The notes: generated by a model not told the origin, from the sequence alone. Positions 7,992 to 16,934 are shown, counted from the stretch's first letter. The stretch is 64,000 nucleotides of DNA from Bacteriovorax sp. (GCA_028710485.1 JAQTTZ010000004.1:31748-95747); one strand, 5' to 3'. Translations and numbers: made by a program.

Positions 7992-8299
7992 GAAATAATC
8001 TTGGTCAAACGGCTGTGGAATATATTCTGCTTTTAGCAGTTATAAGCTCACTCAGCTATACCTTCTATAATAATAAAAGATTTAAAAACTTTCTCGCAGG
8101 TAAGGATGGGATGTTTGCCGTCATGAAAAAAGGAATAAGTTATTCTTACCGCTATGGTTTAGACTATAAACAAGATGTTTCATTTGAGGATAAAATGCAA
8201 TTTGATTATAGCAATAAGGGCCACGATACTTTTTATAGTTCCAAAGAAAATCAATCTCACTTTTTTGGGGGCTCTGAAATTTATCCAAATACCCCATGA
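7961..8299 (+). CDS. Prepilin-like protein
   Basis: A 112-residue protein whose leader MAKSFSFRLLRNNLG is followed by QTAVEYILLLAVISSLSYTF, a third copy of the prepilin signature in this operon. The mature domain of about 75 residues is hydrophilic and rich in Tyr, Phe and Ser, with no Cys. The start at 7961 gives a leader of normal length; an in-frame ATG at 7946 would add five residues. It overlaps the end of the peptidase gene by 31 bp and the next gene by 4 bp. It is probably a minor pilin or pilus-tip component. Confidence 0.7.
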   Translation: MAKSFSFRLLRNNLGQTAVEYILLLAVISSLSYTFYNNKRFKNFLAGKDGMFAVMKKGISYSYRYGLDYKQDVSFEDKMQFDYSNKGHDTFYSSKENQSHFFGGSEIYPNTP

Positions 8300-8817
8300 A
8301 AGAAAAAAATAATAAAGGCCAATCAACGATTGAATTTATTTTAACCTTTACGGCCGCTGTCGGTTTCATATTCCTATTCCTAAAAATGGCCCTTAACTAT
8401 ACCAATGGTTACATGGTTCACCATGCCACCTTTATGGCCTCTCGTGCTTACTTGGTTGGGGATGCCGAACGCTATCCTCGTGCCGAGGCAGGTGATGCCC
8501 TAGCTTTTGAATTAGCGAAAGCGGTTTTTGCTAAAAATCTTCCTGCCGCTTTGATTCCTGATTTTGATGGAGTTTTAATAGAAAATAATCCTGACAAAAT
8601 CGGTATATCTGTCTTTGTCGGAGTCTGGGTAGAATTTAATCAAGCCTTTTCACTCGGATTTGTGGGAGGGAAGGATAAAGTGGCATTCCGTTCAGAGTCT
8701 TTTCTAGGAAGAGAACCCACTCGTGCAGAGTCAGCCGAACAAGTTTGTAAGGCCATAAAGACTGTGACTGGCGGGGACTGTGATGTGGAAGCGACTTTGG
8801 ATGATAATGGTGGATAA
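8296..8817 (+). CDS. TadE-like pseudopilin
   Basis: A 173-residue protein with leader MKEKNNKG, then QSTIEFILTFTAAVGFIFLFL. The hydrophobic helix is followed by Y-x-x-H-H-A-T-F-M-A-S-R-A-Y. This N-terminal pattern (helix, then an Ala-Ser-Arg-Ala-type segment) is typical of TadE/TadF/TadG pseudopilins. The rest is a periplasmic domain with a Cys pair near the C terminus (VCKAIKTVTGGDC). It overlaps the upstream gene by 4 bp. Pseudopilins of this group are needed for pilus assembly rather than forming the filament. Confidence 0.75.
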   Translation: MKEKNNKGQSTIEFILTFTAAVGFIFLFLKMALNYTNGYMVHHATFMASRAYLVGDAERYPRAEAGDALAFELAKAVFAKNLPAALIPDFDGVLIENNPDKIGISVFVGVWVEFNQAFSLGFVGGKDKVAFRSESFLGREPTRAESAEQVCKAIKTVTGGDCDVEATLDDNGG

Positions 8818-8821
8818 AAAA

Positions 8822-9349
8822 ATGAAAAACAGCTTCCATCAAAAAATTCTTAATCAAAAAGGACAAGCTCTCTTTGAGATGATTTTGTTTTTACCTTTCT
8901 TAATGTTTCTTTACACAATTTATTACACCGCCGGAAATTCGATCAGCGGCTCCATAAATCAACAAAAAGCAGTCAGAGGGTACTTTTACGCTCTAGTAAA
9001 AGGAAATTCTTATATCGTTACACTCGCTGATCTTAGAAAATTAAAAGAAGAAAGTGTTACCAAGGTTGGCTTTAACGCCATTGGATGGAAAGAACGCGTA
9101 ACATCTACAGAAAAACCTATTGCCCCGTGCTTTCATTTTTCTTCCCTCTTAAAAAATAATACGACTGAAACATGTGAAGGCAGTGAACGCGACGGTGAAG
9201 CCACTAGTCGCTTTATCCGACTATTTACCTTCTATGGTGTATGCGGCCCTTATTATAATTTTAGTCAGACTCCTCTTGATGATAAAGGCCACTTCGATAT
9301 CGATCCACGCATTCAAGCCTCCACTGTTAGTTGCACCCTCGGCCACTAG
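8822..9349 (+). CDS. TadE/TadF-like pseudopilin
   Basis: A 176-residue protein with leader MKNSFHQKILNQKG, then QALFEMILFLPFLMFLYTIY. It carries the fifth prepilin-like signature in the operon, and here the hydrophobic helix is followed by Y-T-A-G-N-S-I. The exported domain contains four Cys residues (for example APCFHF, ETCEGS, GVCGPY, VSCTLGH), which suggests two disulphides. The start at 8822 is chosen because GGTGG precedes it at the right distance and it avoids a 38-bp overlap with the upstream gene; starts at 8780 and 8807 are also in frame. Confidence 0.7.
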   Translation: MKNSFHQKILNQKGQALFEMILFLPFLMFLYTIYYTAGNSISGSINQQKAVRGYFYALVKGNSYIVTLADLRKLKEESVTKVGFNAIGWKERVTSTEKPIAPCFHFSSLLKNNTTETCEGSERDGEATSRFIRLFTFYGVCGPYYNFSQTPLDDKGHFDIDPRIQASTVSCTLGH

Positions 9350-9428
9350 TGCAAAATCTTCCCCTCCGTAAAAAATGATCAAAGTTTGGTAGAATTAAAA
9401 AGCTAGTTATTTAAACAGGTTGGAAAAG

Positions 9429-10256
9429 ATGAACACACGCGCCCTGACTCTGGCCCTCGTTATCGCAGGATTTGCCATGATGATGGTCTATACATATATC
9501 GAAGATCAAAAAGCGGCAATGATAAGAGACTATGGTACTCAAAGTTCTGTCATCGTTGCAAAAGTAGATATTCAAGAATTGGATTTGATCGACGATTCAA
9601 AAATTCAAGTAATAACTGTTCCAGAAAATTTTCTTGCTCCAGGACATTTTAAATCGGTGAAAGATTTAGAAAATACAATCGCAACTGTTCCAATTATTAA
9701 AGGTGAGCAGATAACAAAGCCAAGAGTGACTTATCCTGGAATTAAAACAGGTCTATCGCGACAAGTTTCAATTGGTAAACGTGCCGTTGCAATTAATATT
9801 ACAGAGAGAGATGCCGTAGGGAGATTGATCAAGCCAGGCGACAGAGTTGATGTCCTTGCAGCTATTGATATTTCTCAAGGTTCAAGAAGAGATTTACAGA
9901 AATCCAGAACAATTCTGCAAGATGTTTTAGTTCTTTCAACTGGTATGAGTATGACGAATTCAATTCCAATTTATGGTGTTGAAACTCCAAAAGTTATTCG
10001 AACGATGAATTTAAATACATATACCTCGTACAATACAATTACACTTGAGCTTGATCCTTACGACGTTCAAAAACTTTCATTTATCCAGGCTTACGGAGGT
10101 GGGACATTGTCTCTTGCCCTAAGAAACAACGCGGATAAAGAACCAGTGCGATTAAAAGCAACTCAGATTTACGATGTACTCGGGGAAGACGCTTCAGAAG
10201 CTAAAATTTTCTTTAATGATAAATATACTAAAGAGAATAAAAATAATGCTCAATAA
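9429..10256 (+). CDS. cpaB: Flp pilus assembly protein CpaB/RcpC
   Basis: A 275-residue periplasmic protein anchored by an N-terminal hydrophobic segment (LTLALVIAGFAMMMVYTYI). The next 60 residues form a SAF-like domain (VIVAKVDIQELDLIDDSKIQ and a V-P-x-x-x-x-P-G turn). The second half is the RcpC-type domain, with AVAINITERDAVGRLIKPGD and RVDVLAAI, which match the conserved V-x-G-x-I-x-P-G-D-x-V-D-V pattern. CpaB is associated with the secretin in the Tad system. The ATG at 9429 is chosen; a TTG nine bases upstream is also open. The 3' end overlaps the secretin gene by 11 bp. Confidence 0.9.
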   Translation: MNTRALTLALVIAGFAMMMVYTYIEDQKAAMIRDYGTQSSVIVAKVDIQELDLIDDSKIQVITVPENFLAPGHFKSVKDLENTIATVPIIKGEQITKPRVTYPGIKTGLSRQVSIGKRAVAINITERDAVGRLIKPGDRVDVLAAIDISQGSRRDLQKSRTILQDVLVLSTGMSMTNSIPIYGVETPKVIRTMNLNTYTSYNTITLELDPYDVQKLSFIQAYGGGTLSLALRNNADKEPVRLKATQIYDVLGEDASEAKIFFNDKYTKENKNNAQ

Positions 10257-11736
10257 GTTTTACTCCTTAATTTTTGTCAGTTTTTTTAGCTTGTGTTTGC
10301 TGGCTCAAGATGAAGTTAGCAAAGAGGAAACGTTGAAGGAAATTGATGTCGTTGTAGGTTTAGAAAAAATTATCAAATTAGATTTTGTTCCCAATAGTGT
10401 TGTTAAGCTGGCAAACGAAAATCTTGCGAGTTACCAAATTGTTCCTTCAAAAAAAGAAGTTCTCCTGACAGGCTTAAAGGCCGGGGAAACGACACTTACC
10501 TTGAGAGATACAGCGGGTGATATCCGCGCTCGTTACTTAGTTAAAGTTACGGCGTCGGACCAATCGAAAGTCGTTGTTCAATTAAAAGAATTGTTAAGTG
10601 ACGTTGAAGGATTAGAAATAGGAATCAAGGGAGACTCCGTTTTTGTCGGCGGTCAAATTGTTGTTCCAAGTGATATTGGTAAAGTCGTCGTTATCTTAGA
10701 TAAGTACCCAGATGTTTTAAGACTAGTTGAGCTCTCTCCACAAACACAATTAATTATTGCCAGGAAAATGCAGGAAGAAATTCAGAAAAGTAACTTTAAA
10801 GATGTCACAGTGAGAGTCGTGAACGGAAGTTTTTGGGTTGAAGGTGTCGTTGGTTCCGAAGATGATATTAAGAGGGTTGAGCAAATTGTTAACGCTTACT
10901 TGCCAGATCAAATTCAAAATTTAGCAAGAAGAGCTGATGCCGTTCAATCAATAAAAAAACGCCCTTATGAAATTCTTTTAACTTTTAGTTCAAAGCCAAA
11001 ACAAGAGCCATTGCCAAAGTTGTTTAAGCTTACAGCTCAGTTTGTAGAATTAACGAAAGGGTATGATCGACTTTTTTCCTTTACATGGACACCAACGCTA
11101 GGAACAGGAGATGGATCAATTGCAATTGGAAAAAGTACTAGTGGAGGAGTGACAACTTCATCAACTGGAGCTTTATCTGCAACTATTTCAAACCTCTTTC
11201 CCAAACTAAATTCAGCTAAAAGTGCAGGGCATGCCCGCATTGTGGAGTCAGGAGTCGTTGTAGTTAAAGAAAATGTTGCAGGATCTATCAAAAAAACGAC
11301 AACGATTCCTTATCAAATTGGAAATACTGATAATGCTAAGGCCGGAGCAGCGGTAGCAGGATTTGATATGAACATTACTCCAACCATGCTTCAAGAAGAA
11401 AAAATTAATTTAAAAATAGTTATCCATGTTTCTTCGGCTTCAGGTGATAATCCACCTCAAACACTCGACAACACCGTTGATACAACAGTCATTGTTAAGT
11501 CCCAAGAATCAGCTGTTATTGGTGGCGTCGTGACCAACAAAACTTCAACTGATTTTGATAAAGATGGTGTGCCTCTTGCTATTGCCGATGGGGTGCCCTT
11601 GTTTTCATTTGTAAAATCAAAAAAATATTCTACCAGCCGCACGCAATTCGTAATGTTTGTAACTCCAGAATTAATTGAATCAGCTGCAACTGGTGCATCT
11701 GATATTGAAAGAAAGTTTAGAAAAAGGAGCCGATAA
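10246..11736 (+). CDS. cpaC: Tad pilus secretin CpaC/RcpA
   Basis: A 496-residue outer-membrane secretin. The start at 10246 exposes a clear signal peptide (MLNKFYSLIFVSFFSLCLLA). A pilus/BON-like N-terminal domain follows (VVVGLEKIIKLDFVPNSVVKL; AGETTLTLRD). The C-terminal half is the secretin beta-domain: a segment around VVVKENVAGSIKKTTTIPYQ, then DMNITPTMLQEEKINLKIVI, then VKSQESAVIGGVV and FVMFVTPELI at the end, in the canonical order. It forms the pore through which the Flp pilus leaves the cell. It is followed directly, with no gap, by the ATPase fusion gene. Confidence 0.92.
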   Translation: MLNKFYSLIFVSFFSLCLLAQDEVSKEETLKEIDVVVGLEKIIKLDFVPNSVVKLANENLASYQIVPSKKEVLLTGLKAGETTLTLRDTAGDIRARYLVKVTASDQSKVVVQLKELLSDVEGLEIGIKGDSVFVGGQIVVPSDIGKVVVILDKYPDVLRLVELSPQTQLIIARKMQEEIQKSNFKDVTVRVVNGSFWVEGVVGSEDDIKRVEQIVNAYLPDQIQNLARRADAVQSIKKRPYEILLTFSSKPKQEPLPKLFKLTAQFVELTKGYDRLFSFTWTPTLGTGDGSIAIGKSTSGGVTTSSTGALSATISNLFPKLNSAKSAGHARIVESGVVVVKENVAGSIKKTTTIPYQIGNTDNAKAGAAVAGFDMNITPTMLQEEKINLKIVIHVSSASGDNPPQTLDNTVDTTVIVKSQESAVIGGVVTNKTSTDFDKDGVPLAIADGVPLFSFVKSKKYSTSRTQFVMFVTPELIESAATGASDIERKFRKRSR

Positions 11737-13986
11737 ATGGCCGGACATATAATTTCCATAATTGGGGGAAAAGGCGGATTGGGTAAATCTCAAGTAGCCG
11801 CGAACCTCGCTTTTGCTTATGCCATTGAAGGAAAAGTGAAAACTTTGCTTTTAGATTTCGATCAAAAAGCAAGCGGTGATCAAGATTTTATTACAGGAAT
11901 GAAGGGCAAGAAAAACATTAAAGAGCTAGCAGAGTTTAAAGGTGCAATTGACCCCAATTCTATTCAACAATTCGTTAGCATGAACCAAAATGTTTATTAT
12001 ATCGGGATGCCCAGTGATCCCATGGCCTCAAGTGGAATTGAAGTTGAAGCTCTCGGACGAACACTGAAGGCCGTTACTAATATTTATCCAGTAACCATAA
12101 TTGATGCTGGAAATGAATTAACCCCGCTTGCAATTAAGGCTCTTGAATATTCAACCCTTATTTTAGTCGTGGTGACTCCAGATATTCTAGCATTGAATCA
12201 GACTAAGCGTATGTACTCTGATCTAGTAACCATGATGTTTCCCAAAGACATGATTCAATTTATAGTGAATCAGGCCCAGCAAGGTCATCCTGTTACCAAC
12301 GATGTTATTGCTAAAACTTTAGGCAAGCCTGTCTTCTCGGCAGTTGCTAAAGATGATCAGAATTGCACTTTAGCTCTCAATCAAAAAAAACCAGTCATGT
12401 TAGTAGCCCGAGGAAGTCCTTTTGCTAAAGGAATAATCGATACCGTTAGAAGATTAAACGAAAAAAACGTTTTAAAAACGCTGGAAAAACTTTCAAAACC
12501 ATCTGATGCCAGTGCAAAAAAAGAAGAAGCGAAAGATGCTTCTGGAGCTCCGATTAAGGGTGGAAAAAGTCCGTGGACTGAGCTGAAGTCTCGAATTCAT
12601 AAAGCACTTGTTGAAGAAATGGATTTAAAGAAAACTGATGAAAATGATCCTAAGGCCCAAATTATTTTAAAAGAACAGACTAAAAAAGTAGTCGTTGATC
12701 TCTTGGGAAAAGAAGACACAAAAGCTGTGCTCAATTCCAGAGAAGATATGAATCAAATCGTAAAAGAAATTATTGATGAAGCTTTAGGTCTTGGGCCTCT
12801 CGAAGATCTTCTGCGAGATAAGACCGTTTCGGAAGTCATGGTTGTTGGTCCTTATAAGATTTATTATGAACAAAACGGAAAAATTAAACTTTCAGATGTT
12901 ACTTTTACGAATGATCGTCAGGTCCTAAATGTCATTGAAAGAATCGTAGCTCCTATTGGACGTCGTATTGATGAAAAAACTCCCTACGTAGATGCTCGTC
13001 TTCGCGATGGTTCACGGGTGCATGCTATTATTCCTCCCTCATCTATTGATGGTTGTACAATTACTATTCGTAAATTTCCAGAGAAGCGATTGACTTACAA
13101 AGATGCTGTTAAGTTTGGATCAATGACTGAAAGTATGGCCGACTTTCTCCGAATTGCAGTTGAGGCTCACCGAAATATTATTGTGTCTGGAGGAACAGGT
13201 TCTGGTAAAACCACGCTTATTAATATCCTTGGAGGATTCATTCAATCTAACGAGCGTATTATTACCTGTGAAGACTCGGCAGAATTAAATTTTCCGCAAG
13301 AACATATTGTTCGACTTGAAACACGTCCTCCTTCTCTCGAAGGCGATGGCGCAATCGATATTCGCTGTCTCGTAAAACAAACTCTTCGTATGCGACCAGA
13401 TCGAATTGTGGTCGGAGAGTGTCGCGGCGGTGAAACATTAGATATGCTTCAAGCGATGGGGACTGGGCATGATGGCTCTATGACTACTGTGCATTCCAAT
13501 AATCCTCGCGAATGTATTGGCCGCTTGGAAACGCTTGTTCAGTACGCGGGGACGTCTATTTCAGCTCGAGCCATTAAAGAAATGATTGCTGGAGCAGTTC
13601 ACTTAATTATTCAACAGTCGAGGTTGGATGATGGAAGCAGAAAAATTATGTACGTCACTGAGATCGGCGGACTTCAAGGTGATACAATGATACTGCAGGA
13701 TATTTTTCTCTATGTTCAAAAAGACATGGATAAAAACGGAAAAATTATCGGAGAGTTTCAGGCCACAGGGTTTATTCCTAAATTTATTGAGGTGCTTGAG
13801 AAAAAAGGATTTAACGTACCTCGAGGAATTTTCAGCAATCGCCCTCCTGCGGCGGTTGCGGCGGTAACACCAGCGGTAGCTCCGGCAGCAGCGCCAACTG
13901 CTGTAGCCAGTGCAGTCGCTAAGCCTCTTTCTGGAAATGGAACCCCTTCTACAACGCCACCGGGAAAGCCACCGGTGAAGAAATAG
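11737..13986 (+). CDS. cpaF: Fused CpaE-type ATPase and CpaF/TadA secretion ATPase
   Basis: A 749-residue protein that joins two Tad components normally made separately. Residues 1-250 are a MinD/ParA-like ATPase with a deviant Walker A motif GGKGGLGKS (10-18), like CpaE/TadZ, the polar localisation factor; there is no receiver domain in front. A charged Ala/Lys linker (about 250-275) leads to a full CpaF/TadA motor: Walker A GGTGSGKTT near 485, CEDSAELNFPQ, RMRPDRIVVGECRG near 553, and a TVHSNNPRE His box near 584. The last 45 residues are an Ala/Pro-rich low-complexity tail. The frame is continuous through the junction. The fusion would fix localisation and motor at a 1:1 ratio. Confidence 0.93.
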   Translation: MAGHIISIIGGKGGLGKSQVAANLAFAYAIEGKVKTLLLDFDQKASGDQDFITGMKGKKNIKELAEFKGAIDPNSIQQFVSMNQNVYYIGMPSDPMASSGIEVEALGRTLKAVTNIYPVTIIDAGNELTPLAIKALEYSTLILVVVTPDILALNQTKRMYSDLVTMMFPKDMIQFIVNQAQQGHPVTNDVIAKTLGKPVFSAVAKDDQNCTLALNQKKPVMLVARGSPFAKGIIDTVRRLNEKNVLKTLEKLSKPSDASAKKEEAKDASGAPIKGGKSPWTELKSRIHKALVEEMDLKKTDENDPKAQIILKEQTKKVVVDLLGKEDTKAVLNSREDMNQIVKEIIDEALGLGPLEDLLRDKTVSEVMVVGPYKIYYEQNGKIKLSDVTFTNDRQVLNVIERIVAPIGRRIDEKTPYVDARLRDGSRVHAIIPPSSIDGCTITIRKFPEKRLTYKDAVKFGSMTESMADFLRIAVEAHRNIIVSGGTGSGKTTLINILGGFIQSNERIITCEDSAELNFPQEHIVRLETRPPSLEGDGAIDIRCLVKQTLRMRPDRIVVGECRGGETLDMLQAMGTGHDGSMTTVHSNNPRECIGRLETLVQYAGTSISARAIKEMIAGAVHLIIQQSRLDDGSRKIMYVTEIGGLQGDTMILQDIFLYVQKDMDKNGKIIGEFQATGFIPKFIEVLEKKGFNVPRGIFSNRPPAAVAAVTPAVAPAAAPTAVASAVAKPLSGNGTPSTTPPGKPPVKK

Positions 13987-13995
13987 GGAAGTAGG

Positions 13996-14886
13996 ATGAG
14001 CGTATTTATAGATCTTATTGGCCTCAAAGGGCTCATCTCATTGGTGGGTATTTTGATATTTATCTTAAGCTATAAATACTCAGTGAATATTTTTGATTGG
14101 GTTGAACAACAAACTTTCGGGACTCGAACTTATATAATGGAAAAATTGGAATTTCTTTTTATTGAAATTTCTCAAGATCGTCTTACTTATATTTTACTAG
14201 GATCTTCTGTCGGGCTTGGCGCTTTTATATTTATATTATGTGGAATTATAGGGGCGTGGATTATTGGAATTATTTTGGGAGTTATTTTTGCGTTTATTGG
14301 TTTTAAGGCACCTCGATTAATTGTTGATTACTTAGTAGAGAAAAGAATCAAAGCCTACTCGAAACAAATGGTGGATGCCCTACAGTTGCTTGCTAACGGA
14401 ATTCGTGCAGGTCTCTCAGTGCCACAATCACTGGGCATGATCGTTGACGAAATGCCGGCGCCTATTTCTCAAGAATTTAATATAATTCTTCAGCAAAATA
14501 GAATTGGAGTTCCGTTAGAGGAATGCTTTGAAAATTTGGCAAAAAGAGTGCCAACAGAAGACAATGATATGTTTGTCTCATCTATCAACATTTTAAGAGA
14601 AACCGGAGGTAATCTTGCAGAAACTTTTGACACTATCGTTGATGTAATTCGCGAAAGGGTTAGATTGCAACAAAAAATTGACACTTTTACTGCTTCAGGA
14701 ATGTTTCAAGGGATGGTTATAGGGGCCATGCCTTATGCCTTAGGATTAATTTATTATGTGCAAGATCCCGCCTCTATGACTCCACTATTCACCACGGTAA
14801 TAGGATTTATCATGTTGTTTTTTGCAGTTCTCTTCGATTTAGCGGGTATTTACGTTATAATGAAAATTGTAAAAATTAAGGTTTAA
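13996..14886 (+). CDS. tadB: Tad pilus inner-membrane platform protein TadB
   Basis: A 296-residue protein with an N-terminal hydrophobic segment, a further pair around residues 65-105, and a type II secretion F (GspF) domain: QMVDALQLLANGIRAGLSVPQSL and LREFGGNLAET-like text (LRETGGNLAETFDTI). It ends in two more membrane helices. TadB forms the inner-membrane platform that the motor pushes on. Normally a second paralogue, TadC, follows; here the next gene is a YD-repeat protein, so TadC is absent from the cluster or encoded elsewhere. A 9-nt gap separates it from the ATPase fusion. Confidence 0.88.
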   Translation: MSVFIDLIGLKGLISLVGILIFILSYKYSVNIFDWVEQQTFGTRTYIMEKLEFLFIEISQDRLTYILLGSSVGLGAFIFILCGIIGAWIIGIILGVIFAFIGFKAPRLIVDYLVEKRIKAYSKQMVDALQLLANGIRAGLSVPQSLGMIVDEMPAPISQEFNIILQQNRIGVPLEECFENLAKRVPTEDNDMFVSSINILRETGGNLAETFDTIVDVIRERVRLQQKIDTFTASGMFQGMVIGAMPYALGLIYYVQDPASMTPLFTTVIGFIMLFFAVLFDLAGIYVIMKIVKIKV

Positions 14887-14947
14887 AGAAATTAAGTTAA
14901 ACGACCGAAATATTAAATGGATTTTTTTATTAACAAGGACTTGGTTT

Positions 14948-16576
14948 ATGAATTTAAAAAAAGCACTAATTGCTCTCATTTTGCTACCGATGGTAGCCTT
15001 CGGTGGAGTGAATTTAAAGAATGGTAACTTTTACATCACGTACACTGATATCATCGTTCCCGGAGGGGACCACGATTTAGAAGTGACGAGAACATACAAT
15101 GCGAAATCAATTGAAAATGGTTGGTTTGGTTTTGGCTGGGGCTCTCTCTATGAAACAAAACTAGTTGTTTCTGCTGACGGATCTGTTGTTGTTATTGAAA
15201 ATGGTTCTGGCGCGCAAACGCGTTTTGTACCGAAAGAAGCTGTAAATGTTGGATCAGCTTCGAAGAAAATTGTTGAAGCAATGAAGAAGAAAGAGCCAAT
15301 GAGTGAGTCTGCTGTGCAAGCATTGATTAATCGTTTAAATAATGATGCTGAAATTCGCCAAGCATATTCAAAAAAATACAATGTTGAAACTAAGCTGGCA
15401 GACGGAACAACTCTTTATTCAAATGACCGCGGTATCCAAACAATCGTTAAAGAAAAAGATGGATACAAGAGAAGTAACTCTGATGGGCGTACGGACTTTT
15501 TTGACAATGATGGAAAACTTACAAAAATCACAGATAAAAATGGTTATGCTATCTTGTTCGAATATAAAGCGAACCAGGTTTATGCGATCAAGGACACTCA
15601 AGCGAAACAAATTCTCTTAGAGTGGTACCCAGATGGAAAAATTAAAAGCGCCTCTTCTGCAGGGGACAAAAAAACTAACTACACTTACGATCCTAAAGGA
15701 AACTTAATCCAAAGTGTTGATGTTGGTGGAAATAGTTATAAATATGATTACGATGGTAATCACAACTTAACGACGATCACTTATGTTGATAATTCTAAAA
15801 TGCATATTAAGTACGACAAAAACTCTTTTGCCACTGAAGTTGTAGAGAGAAACGGAGAGTCTACTAAGTACAAATACGAAAACAATCCTAAAAATCCAGA
15901 CCTACATTACTGGACTACTGTTTCTAAAAAAACTGCAGATGGTCCAGAGTCAGTTAGTCGCTACGAGTACGAAATTAAATCTAAACCAGATGGTCAGCAA
16001 TACACTTACAGAATTGCTACTGAACTTGACGGGACTAAAACTGAGACAATCTACTCTGAATGTTGCTCGCTTCCATTAAAAATTACTCGTGGAAAAGATG
16101 TAACTACATTTGAATACAATGCCAAAGGACTTCTTACTAAGAAGACTTCGACTAAGGGTGAGTTCGTTCAACTTGATTACGATGATAAAATCAATAAGAT
16201 TACAAAAGTTGTAAATAATGAAGGTTGGACCACTTTCCAATACGACAAAACTGGAAACCTTTCTAAAGCTGTTAACAGCTCTGGAAAATCAGTTCTCTTG
16301 ATTTACGACCGCGCCGGAAAGATCACTAAGATGATCGATCAGGAAAAGAACGATGAAAAATCACGTCGTACACTTTCATTTAAATACAACTCAATGGGAA
16401 AGCCCGTTGAAATTGAAATGGAAAACGTTGGAATCATTAACGTAGCTTACGATAACTACGGCGAGATCAAAAAAGTTGAATCAAAGGCCGGCGCAAAGAT
16501 GGCCCTACAGGTTACTCAAGCATTTCAATCTCTTTTAAGTATTGTTAAACCCGCAGGTGTTAACTTAAATATGTAA
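14948..16576 (+). CDS. Secreted YD-repeat (RHS-like) protein
   Basis: A 542-residue protein with a signal peptide (MNLKKALIALILLPMVAFG). Near residues 38-62, DLEVTRTYNAKS plus GWFGFGWG match the N-terminal domain found before RHS/YD repeats. At least ten degenerate YD repeats follow (for example YTYDPKGNLIQ, YKYDYDGNHNLTT, FQYDKTGNLSKA, LIYDRAGKITKM). RHS/YD proteins form beta-cage shells or adhesive surfaces. This one has no RHS core motif and no C-terminal toxin domain: it stops soon after the last repeat. It sits 61 bp behind tadB on the same strand, which suggests it is exported with, or displayed by, the pilus system. That link is inference. Confidence 0.8.
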   Translation: MNLKKALIALILLPMVAFGGVNLKNGNFYITYTDIIVPGGDHDLEVTRTYNAKSIENGWFGFGWGSLYETKLVVSADGSVVVIENGSGAQTRFVPKEAVNVGSASKKIVEAMKKKEPMSESAVQALINRLNNDAEIRQAYSKKYNVETKLADGTTLYSNDRGIQTIVKEKDGYKRSNSDGRTDFFDNDGKLTKITDKNGYAILFEYKANQVYAIKDTQAKQILLEWYPDGKIKSASSAGDKKTNYTYDPKGNLIQSVDVGGNSYKYDYDGNHNLTTITYVDNSKMHIKYDKNSFATEVVERNGESTKYKYENNPKNPDLHYWTTVSKKTADGPESVSRYEYEIKSKPDGQQYTYRIATELDGTKTETIYSECCSLPLKITRGKDVTTFEYNAKGLLTKKTSTKGEFVQLDYDDKINKITKVVNNEGWTTFQYDKTGNLSKAVNSSGKSVLLIYDRAGKITKMIDQEKNDEKSRRTLSFKYNSMGKPVEIEMENVGIINVAYDNYGEIKKVESKAGAKMALQVTQAFQSLLSIVKPAGVNLNM

Positions 16577-16617
16577 TTGACCGATACAGATTGTGTCGAT
16601 AGACGAAGGAGATAACG

Positions 16618-16881
16618 ATGAAAATTTTTATGACAGCAATGATGATGATGATGGTGATGACTTCTGCAATGGCAGGGGATTGTAAACTCGGTGGTGATTG
16701 TAAAGTAGAGGCCGACTGTAAAGCACTCTCAGGCGCTTTCTCTAACGGTAAATGTATTGATCCAAAAGCTAATGAGAAAGAAACTCAATGTGCTGGGATC
16801 GTGGGTACTGCTGGTGCAAAACCATCTACCGATTCAGCGACAGATGCTGCAGCGGCTGGTGCAAAAGTCCAACAGAAATAA
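16618..16881 (+). CDS. Small Cys-rich secreted protein
   Basis: An 87-residue protein with a Met-rich signal peptide (MKIFMTAMMMMMVMTSAMA) and a mature part of about 67 residues that contains five Cys (DCKLGGDCKVEADCKAL, KCID, QCAG), then an Ala/Ser/Thr-rich tail ending GAKVQQK. It has an excellent ribosome binding site (AAGGAGATAACG). It follows the YD-repeat gene by 41 bp and is followed by a terminator, so the two are probably co-transcribed. No family is recognised. The odd number of Cys leaves one free or available for a dimer. Confidence 0.72.
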   Translation: MKIFMTAMMMMMVMTSAMAGDCKLGGDCKVEADCKALSGAFSNGKCIDPKANEKETQCAGIVGTAGAKPSTDSATDAAAAGAKVQQK

Positions 16882-16885
16882 ATTT

Positions 16886-16934
16886 AAAAATATTTCAAGA
16901 CTGTCCAAATATTTAGGCAGTCTTGATATTTTTT
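16886..16934 (+). terminator. Terminator after the YD-repeat/Cys-rich transcript
   Basis: A long stem centred on TCAAGACTG / CAGTCTTGA, extended by AT pairs and ending in a T-run, lies immediately after the stop at 16881. It probably closes the pilus/YD-repeat transcription unit. Confidence 0.75.
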
